A stretch of 12,143 nucleotides of DNA from Candidatus Hydrogenedentota bacterium. GTDB lineage: Bacteria > Hydrogenedentota > Hydrogenedentia > Hydrogenedentales > SCBR16-9. Shown piece after piece: positions 7,341-12,143 of this stretch (positions are counted from its first letter, which is position 1; the number at the start of each line of letters is the position of its first letter). A model generated the notes under the pieces. It was not told the origin of the DNA. It ran no database searches and saw only the letters and a program-made list of their open reading frames with translations. Position numbers and translations under genes: made by a program. The stretch spans positions 1 through 12,143 of the forward strand of contig SKJD01000172.1 in assembly GCA_007116095.1 (NCBI GenBank), read 5' to 3'.

Positions 7341-8734
7341 GAACAGTACAAACAAGCGCAAAAACGCGCGAGCAAGCCATTGAGAAGGCGCTCGAATCAC
7401 TCGGCGTCGAGATGTATGAAATCGATGATATTACCATAGTCGACGAAGGCAGCAAAGGCCTCTTCGGCTTCGGCGCACGGCCGGTGGTCGTGCAAGTCAC
7501 GATTGAAAACCACCCGGATGAGCATGCCCTTCCGGATAAACCGCGAAAGGACCGTGATCGGCAGGAACGCCCCGAGCGCAGCCGGAAAGAAGGCGGGGAT
7601 CGCCCGCGCAAGGATTCCGATGCGCCCAAAGCCGCCGACAAGCAGCCCTCCCGGCCAGAGAAAGCGGAGAGGGGCGGCGAAAAAGGAGAGCGGCCCGGAC
7701 GGCCGGAGAAACGCGAGCAAGGCCAAGGCCAGGATCAGCAGGAAGGCCGGGGTCGTCGTGGCGGCCGGGGCCGTCGCAATCCAGACGCCCGGGAGAAGGT
7801 AGAGGGCAAACCCGAAGCTAAGCCGGAAAAACGCCAGGGCAGCCGTTCGGAGCGTAAGCGAGGCGGCGGCGCTCAGCAACAGCAACAAGAGGGCGACGCC
7901 GCAAAGGACAATCGCCCGGAACGCAACAAGCGTGGCGGCAGCCGGAGCAACAAGGACCAGGCCAAGGATCAGTCCAGAGATCAGTCTCGGGATCAATCCC
8001 GAGCACCGCGATCCGCCCCCGCTGCACGCCAGGAAGACGCCCCCCAAGCCCCGCCGGAACCGGAACCCTTGCCGCCCAACGCCGTCGAAGAAGACCTGAC
8101 GGTCAACATCTCCGACGACCAGGGCGCCCAGGCCGCCGCACTGCTGCAAGACATTATTGAAAAGATGGGCATCACCGCCCAGGTCGAATTCAGCCGCGCC
8201 GATGACGGCAGCGCCCGCCTGAATGTCGCCTCGGAAGACGGCGCTATTCTGATAGGACGCAAGGGCCGCACGCTGAATGCCCTCCAGTACCTGATCAACC
8301 GGATGATCTCCCTGCAGGAAGACAACGCCGAGAATACCGAGCGCGTCCTGGTGGATGTAGAAGGCTATATCGACCGCCGCCGCAAGACCCTCGAAGACAT
8401 GGCCCGTAATTTTGCCAAAAAGGCGAAGGATACCCGGCGGAACATGCGACTGAAGCCGCTGAGCCCGCAGGAGCGCCGCATCGTCCACCTCACCCTGCAG
8501 CAAGACGACGAAGTACGCACCTTCAGCCTGGGCGATTCGCTTTACCGGAGCATCGTCATCAGCCCGCGCAACGCCCAGCGGGGTAATGGCGGTGGCCGCG
8601 GTCGGAACAACAGCAATGCCAACAACAGCAATGCCAATAAAGACAACGCCACCGAAGCCGCACAGGACAGCCCCCAAAGCGAGAACGAAGGCGCCGGCGC
8701 CGAGACGGAAACCCCGCAGCAGGATGAATCCTGA
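7337..8734 (+). CDS. khpB: RNA-binding protein KhpB (Jag) with a very long disordered linker
   Basis: KhpB/Jag binds RNA, often with KhpA, and affects cell-envelope growth in several bacteria. Residues 1-55 form the Jag-N domain (TSAKTREQAIEKALESLG, then GLFGFGARP). Residues about 258-340 form a KH domain with the G307-R-K-G310 loop (IGRKGRTLNALQYL). Residues about 347-410 form the R3H domain, with R380 and H384 in ERRIVH. Between Jag-N and KH lie about 200 residues of charged, Arg/Gly/Gln-rich, RGG-like low complexity, and a polar Asn-rich tail follows the R3H domain. Total length is 465 against about 200 in Bacillus subtilis. ATG 7337 starts exactly at the conserved N terminus, with GGAG 12 nt upstream; TTG 7319 is an alternative. 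Confidence 0.92.
   Translation: MRTVQTSAKTREQAIEKALESLGVEMYEIDDITIVDEGSKGLFGFGARPVVVQVTIENHPDEHALPDKPRKDRDRQERPERSRKEGGDRPRKDSDAPKAADKQPSRPEKAERGGEKGERPGRPEKREQGQGQDQQEGRGRRGGRGRRNPDAREKVEGKPEAKPEKRQGSRSERKRGGGAQQQQQEGDAAKDNRPERNKRGGSRSNKDQAKDQSRDQSRDQSRAPRSAPAARQEDAPQAPPEPEPLPPNAVEEDLTVNISDDQGAQAAALLQDIIEKMGITAQVEFSRADDGSARLNVASEDGAILIGRKGRTLNALQYLINRMISLQEDNAENTERVLVDVEGYIDRRRKTLEDMARNFAKKAKDTRRNMRLKPLSPQERRIVHLTLQQDDEVRTFSLGDSLYRSIVISPRNAQRGNGGGRGRNNSNANNSNANKDNATEAAQDSPQSENEGAGAETETPQQDES
7967..8002 (+). repeat. Three 12-bp tandem units encoding DQSR in the KhpB linker
   Basis: Three consecutive units encode DQSR-DQSR-DQSR (residues 211-222). The DNA differs at synonymous positions (tcc/aga, tct/cgg, caa/tcc/cga), so the repeat is kept at protein level or is old rather than freshly slipped. 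Confidence 0.7.
8606..8635 (+). repeat. Exact 15-bp tandem duplication in the KhpB tail
   Basis: AACAACAGCAATGCC occurs twice in direct succession (8606-8620 and 8621-8635), encoding NNSNA-NNSNA. A degenerate third unit follows to 8650. Identity at DNA level suggests recent slippage; the reading frame is preserved. Confidence 0.75.
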
Positions 8735-8746
8735 GCGGTATTAACC

Positions 8747-8773
8747 ATGACAGGGAGCCTGGCGTCAGCGTGA
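8747..8773 (+). other. Minicistron whose stop overlaps the mnmE start
   Basis: An 8-codon frame (MTGSLASA) begins with ATG 12 bases after the khpB stop. It ends in TGA at 8771-8773, overlapping the mnmE GTG as GTGA. The arrangement parallels the one before rnpA. It may couple mnmE to khpB translation, or be chance. Confidence 0.25.
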
Positions 8774-10173
8774 CTGCCCGTTCCGAACAGGTAGACGACA
8801 CCATTGCCGCTATTGCCACCCCGCCCGGTGAAGGGGGGGTGGCAATAGTCCGGCTGAGCGGTCCCGAGGCGATACAAATCGCCGCCCGCCTTTTCCGTTC
8901 CTCCACCAGCCGTTCCCTGGCCCAAAGCAAGCGGCCCCTCCTGCATGGTCATGTGGTGGACGCCCAGGGCCAACGCCTGGACGAAGTACTCGTGCTGCGG
9001 ATGCCCGCCCCCCACTCCTACACCCGCGAGGATGTCGTGGAAATTCACTGCCACGGCGGTGCGGGACCGGTCAATGCCATCCTGGAAGAGACCCTGCAAC
9101 AAGGCGCCCGGCTGGCGCAGCCCGGTGAGTTCACCCAACGCGCCTTCCTGAACGGGCGCATCGATCTGGTGCAGGCCGAGGCCGTCATCGATCAAATCCG
9201 CGCCCGCACCCGTGACAGTCTCCGCGCGGCCAATGCCGCCGCCGAAGGCGTGCTCTCCCGGGAAATTCACGGCATGCGCGACACCCTCGCGCAGCTCCTC
9301 GCGCGGATTGAGGCCGTGGTCGATTTTCCTGAGGAAGACGATGTCCCCGAGCTGCTCGACGCATCGCTCGTGGCGGCGCTTCGCGACTGCCGCACCCACA
9401 TGGAACGACTCCTGACCTCCGCCGAAGCTGGCCGCCTCTACCGCGAAGGCGCACTGATCGCCATCGTCGGTCGGCCCAACGTCGGCAAGTCCAGCCTCTT
9501 CAACGCGCTGCTGCGTGACAACCGCGCCATTGTCACCGCCACCGCCGGCACCACCCGCGACCGTCTCGAAGAAACCCTCAACCTGCAGGGCATCCCCGCG
9601 CGGCTCGTCGACACCGCCGGCATGCGCCAGACCGAAGACGAAATCGAGCGCATCGGCGTCGACCGCGCCCGCGACACCCTCCGCAGCGCCGACCTGATCC
9701 TCTTCGTACTCGACGCCACGACGCCGCCCACACCCGAGGACCGCCAACTCGCCGAGGAACTCGCCCCACTCGAGACGCCCGTCCTCTGCGTGTGGAACAA
9801 ATACGACCTCATCGACTCCGCCGCTGCGGCCCCCACACCCACGGACCTACCCGGCCCCTTCATCGCCGAATGCCCCGTCTCCGCCCTCACCGGCGCCGGC
9901 CTCGATGCCCTTGAAGCGCAGCTCGCCCAACAGCTACGCGGCAACACCGGCATGGCCGCCGACCAGCCCATGCTCACCCGCGCCCACCAGAAAGACAGCC
10001 TCCGCCGCGCCCACGCCTGCCTTCTGCGCGCCGATGAACTCCTCGACGCCTCCCCCGAATTCCTCGCCTTCGAAATCCAGGAAACCCTCCAGGCCCTCGG
10101 CGAAATCACCGGCGAAACCACCCCCGACGAAATCCTCGGCACGATCTTCGCCTCCTTCTGCATCGGGAAGTAG
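8770..10173 (+). CDS. mnmE: tRNA uridine-5-carboxymethylaminomethyl synthesis GTPase MnmE
   Basis: MnmE works with MnmG to modify the wobble uridine of certain tRNAs, using GTP hydrolysis. The 467-residue protein is of normal length. The N-terminal folate-binding domain (about 1-120) begins with DTIAAIATPPGEGGVAIVRL and has IHCHGG. The G domain has the P-loop GRPNVGKSS (234-242), GTTRDR, DTAG (281-284) and NKYD (343-346). The protein ends in FCIGK with the conserved Cys464. GTG 8770 begins just before the conserved N terminus; GGGAG lies 12 nt upstream. Codons in the second half are strongly C-ending. mnmG, often the next gene, is not found downstream in this window. Confidence 0.97.
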   Translation: MTARSEQVDDTIAAIATPPGEGGVAIVRLSGPEAIQIAARLFRSSTSRSLAQSKRPLLHGHVVDAQGQRLDEVLVLRMPAPHSYTREDVVEIHCHGGAGPVNAILEETLQQGARLAQPGEFTQRAFLNGRIDLVQAEAVIDQIRARTRDSLRAANAAAEGVLSREIHGMRDTLAQLLARIEAVVDFPEEDDVPELLDASLVAALRDCRTHMERLLTSAEAGRLYREGALIAIVGRPNVGKSSLFNALLRDNRAIVTATAGTTRDRLEETLNLQGIPARLVDTAGMRQTEDEIERIGVDRARDTLRSADLILFVLDATTPPTPEDRQLAEELAPLETPVLCVWNKYDLIDSAAAAPTPTDLPGPFIAECPVSALTGAGLDALEAQLAQQLRGNTGMAADQPMLTRAHQKDSLRRAHACLLRADELLDASPEFLAFEIQETLQALGEITGETTPDEILGTIFASFCIGK

Positions 10174-10204
10174 CGGGACGTTAACATCGCCACCGCGCTG
10201 CGCT

Positions 10205-10232
10205 TTGATGACGCGCCCAGGTGATGTATACT
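10205..10232 (+). promoter_or_regulatory. Candidate promoter at the edge of the AT-rich block
   Basis: TTGATG at 10205-10210 and TATACT at 10227-10232 are separated by 16 bp and match the sigma-70 hexamers at 4 and 5 of 6 positions. It lies exactly where the GC-rich sequence gives way to AT-rich DNA and points toward the restriction-modification genes. A start site near 10239 would fall beside the ATG at 10240. Confidence 0.4.
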
Positions 10233-10239
10233 ATGATTC

Positions 10240-10347
10240 ATGAAAAGAGCAAGTTATTCGAACTGTAATTCGATTGGAATCACCACTCACATATACCGCA
10301 TTCTGGATATCAATGAAGTTGCCGAGGGCAAACCTCTGAAACACTAA
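10240..10347 (+). CDS. Possible 35-residue ORF before the restriction genes
   Basis: A short frame encodes 35 residues (beginning MKRASYSNCNSIGITTHIYR). No Shine-Dalgarno is visible, and if the candidate promoter is used the message would be nearly leaderless. I see no helix-turn-helix, so it does not look like a controller protein. It may be a remnant of a lost gene or chance. Confidence 0.2.
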   Translation: MKRASYSNCNSIGITTHIYRILDINEVAEGKPLKH

Positions 10348-10385
10348 AATGCGCTACAGTAGAACACAATAGCAATGGAGACACT

Positions 10386-11117
10386 ATGAATCTCACTGAG
10401 CAGATGTCTAAGACGCTTGCAAGTGATGCCATTACCCATTTCTGGCAAGTTCGCAAAACACAAACAACGAAACAAATGAACTCTGGAATAACAGATCAAG
10501 GTTTTCGTGGTGCAGTAACCGGCGGCGCACAAATGAATGGTTTCATCAATGCTTTTGTAAAACTTGCAAATATCGCGTAAGTTCCAGAAAGTGCTATTTA
10601 CACCAAAAGCCGATCCCTCGAATTGCCCGGTTACTTCAGGCCAACAAAAGAGTGGGATTTGCTTATAGTGCTTGAAGGGGTTCTTCTGGCTGCAATCGAG
10701 GCAAAGTCGCAAGTTGGACCATCTTTCGGTAGCAATTTCAATAATCGAACTGAAGAAGCGATAGGCAGTGCATTAGATTTATGGACAGCTTTTCGAGAAA
10801 ATGCTTATAAGAGAACTGTCCGCCCATGGTTGGGGTATATATTTCTGCTTGAAGAATGCACTCAATCTCAAAGGCCCATATCTGTTAGAGAACCACATTT
10901 CGAGGTCTTTCCAGAATATCGCAATGCTTCCTACGCAAAACGGTATGAAATATTCTGCAAGAAACTCGTTCATGAGCGACTTTATGATGCCACCGCATTC
11001 CTCACTTCAAAGCAGGATGAAGGAATAAACGGCAAGTATTATGAACCTTGTCCTGATATCGGATTTTATCGTTTTGCGTCATCTTTCGCCGCACATCTAA
11101 AAGGTAATAAGCCATGA
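10386..11117 (+). pseudogene. PaeR7I/XhoI-family type II restriction endonuclease, interrupted by an in-frame TAA
   Basis: Read through one stop codon, the frame gives 243 codons, close to the roughly 245 of PaeR7I and XhoI, which cut CTCGAG. The N-terminal part has AITHFW and GFRGAVTGGAQMNGF. After the stop come LPGYFRPTKEWDLL and AAIEAKSQVGPSFG, then NFNNRTEEAIGSALDLWTA. The likely PD-(D/E)xK catalytic set is D91, E105 and K107. TAA at 10578-10580 replaces codon 65, and the frame does not shift across it. GGAG at 10377-10380, five bases before ATG 10386, gives a good start. TTG 10623 could restart but would omit the N-terminal quarter. Most likely the enzyme is inactive; a sequencing error or suppressed stop is possible. 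The family is recalled by motif and was not checked by search. Confidence 0.8.
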
Positions 11118-12031
11118 GCACCCAGGATCTTAATGTAAATATCTCGGAAACTAATCATCAATTAATATTGGGTGATGCACGTGATCTTTCTTTCATCAAA
11201 GATGAATCGATCCATCTTGTTGTAACTTCACCACCTTATTGGGCACTAAAACGATATGAAAACAATCCATCTCAGATGGGACATATGCCAGATTATGAGA
11301 TATTTCTCAGTGAACTCGAAAAAGTATGGCAGCACATTTATCGTATTTTGGTGCCAGGAGGAAGAATGGTTTGTGTTGTAGGGGACGTATGCCTTTCCAG
11401 AAGACAGAATGCAGGGCGTCACGTAGTCGTTCCTCTTCATTCTGACATTAGCGTTCAATGCCGAAAATTAGGTTTCGATAATTTAAATCCCATCATATGG
11501 CATAAGATATCAAACGCTTCTTATGAAGTTAGTAATGGATCAAAATTCCTTGGGAAACCATATGAGCCAAATGCCATAATTAAGAATGATATTGAGTTTA
11601 TTCTGATGCAGCGCAAACCTGGCGGATACAGAAAGCCAACCGAAGAACAGAGAAAACTAAGTCGAATAAACAAAGAGGATTTCAATAAATGGTTCCAACA
11701 GTTTTGGACTTTATCAGGCGCATCAACTAAAGAACATCCTGCACCATTTCCAATTGAACTAGCCTATCGCCTTATTCGAATGTTTTCCTTCACAGGAGAT
11801 ACTGTACTTGATCCATTTACTGGAACTGGTACAACTATGGCAGCAGCAATGAAATCTGGAAGAAACAGTATTGGCGTAGAAATAGAACCCAAGTATGTCC
11901 AATTAGCAGAACATCGACTTAAACAAGAATCGCAAGATCTTTTCACAAACCGTAATATAGAATATTTGAAACTAACAGCCAATGGCAATACTGAAAAAAT
12001 CAATCCACATTTACACTTTACTCATAAATAG
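11114..12031 (+). CDS. Type II DNA methyltransferase, beta-type, probably N4-cytosine
   Basis: This enzyme would methylate the recognition site of the adjacent endonuclease, using S-adenosylmethionine. The 305-residue product has catalytic motif IV, TSPPYW (residues 38-43), near the N terminus. A variable region that should include the target-recognition domain follows (about 90-200). Motif I, DPFTGTGTT (233-241), lies near the C terminus with GVEIEPKY after it. This motif order is the beta class, and SPPY is typical of N4-cytosine methyltransferases, although N6-adenine cannot be excluded. The frame is intact. ATG overlaps the endonuclease TGA as ATGA, so translation was probably coupled. 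It is AT-rich and unlike the genes to its left, which indicates transfer. Confidence 0.88.
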   Translation: MSTQDLNVNISETNHQLILGDARDLSFIKDESIHLVVTSPPYWALKRYENNPSQMGHMPDYEIFLSELEKVWQHIYRILVPGGRMVCVVGDVCLSRRQNAGRHVVVPLHSDISVQCRKLGFDNLNPIIWHKISNASYEVSNGSKFLGKPYEPNAIIKNDIEFILMQRKPGGYRKPTEEQRKLSRINKEDFNKWFQQFWTLSGASTKEHPAPFPIELAYRLIRMFSFTGDTVLDPFTGTGTTMAAAMKSGRNSIGVEIEPKYVQLAEHRLKQESQDLFTNRNIEYLKLTANGNTEKINPHLHFTHK

Positions 12032-12143
12032 TTTTACTTATTATTTCTGGGTGTATTTATGATATTACCGCCAGAAAATACGCCAAACAAGTATTTTTTA
12101 ATATTCCTATTTTACTTGACGGATAATGTCTATTTGTGAAAAA
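12032..12143. other. AT-rich sequence after the methyltransferase, with an inverted repeat
   Basis: TTTCTGG (12044-12050) and CCAGAAA (12071-12077) form a 7-bp inverted repeat with a 20-nt loop, starting 13 bp after the stop. A T-run occurs only about 19 bp later (12096-12101), so a terminator is possible but weak. No gene is visible; the window ends here. Confidence 0.3.

Noticed and set aside
7397..8677. A 426-codon minus-strand frame opposite khpB
   Set aside because: It is the shadow of the charged linker and KH/R3H domains, and its apparent hydrophobicity is an antisense effect.
8542..9747. A 401-codon minus-strand frame opposite mnmE
   Set aside because: It overlaps the certain mnmE gene and the khpB end, with no conserved motif.
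10344..10712. A 122-codon minus-strand frame over the endonuclease
   Set aside because: The plus strand here carries recognisable PaeR7I-family motifs, and the minus frame has none.

Overview
The window is a GC-rich bacterial chromosome segment that ends in an AT-rich acquired block. Positions 1 to about 10200 look like one genome; single lines I counted, such as 9661-9720, reach about 70% GC. The RNase P protein/YidC/KhpB/MnmE cluster next to rpmH is typical of chromosomal core regions. YidC has the large periplasmic domain of diderm (Gram-negative) bacteria, and a KhpB (Jag) gene sits between yidC and mnmE, which is common in Desulfobacterota-like and several less-studied diderm phyla but not in the Enterobacteria. 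The visible part of topoisomerase I has C-terminal repeats without Cys pairs. These traits point to a diderm outside the well-known Proteobacteria, but the phylum cannot be fixed from the sequence alone.

Layout: (1) topA, minus strand, running off the left edge (1-2172). (2) A 589-bp divergent intergenic region with operator-like dyads, one lying over a consensus -10 box. (3) xerC, plus strand (2762-3715). (4) A 526-bp region with no convincing gene, a candidate promoter and more GTAT/ATAC dyads. (5) The plus-strand cluster rpmH-rnpA-yidD-yidC-khpB-mnmE (4242-10173). It covers ribosomal protein L34, the protein subunit of RNase P, two membrane-insertion proteins, an RNA-binding protein with an unusually long disordered linker, and the tRNA wobble-uridine modification GTPase. 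(6) From about 10220 the composition changes abruptly (about 35% GC in line 11161-11220). This block holds a type II restriction-modification pair: a PaeR7I/XhoI-family endonuclease reading frame broken by one in-frame TAA, overlapping by 4 bp an intact beta-type (TSPPYW) DNA methyltransferase. The window ends in AT-rich DNA.

For function, rpmH, rnpA, yidD and yidC tie ribosome and tRNA maturation to membrane protein insertion, and mnmE acts on tRNA. The mnmE partner gene mnmG, often the next gene, is absent from the roughly 2 kb that follow; the restriction-modification block takes that place. The endonuclease looks inactivated while its methyltransferase looks functional, as expected of a decaying or domesticated system.

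A subtler pattern concerns translation starts. rnpA (TTG), khpB (ATG) and mnmE (GTG) all lack a well-spaced Shine-Dalgarno sequence. Each is preceded by a tiny reading frame whose TGA overlaps the start codon (TTGA, ATGA, GTGA), which would fit termination-reinitiation coupling.
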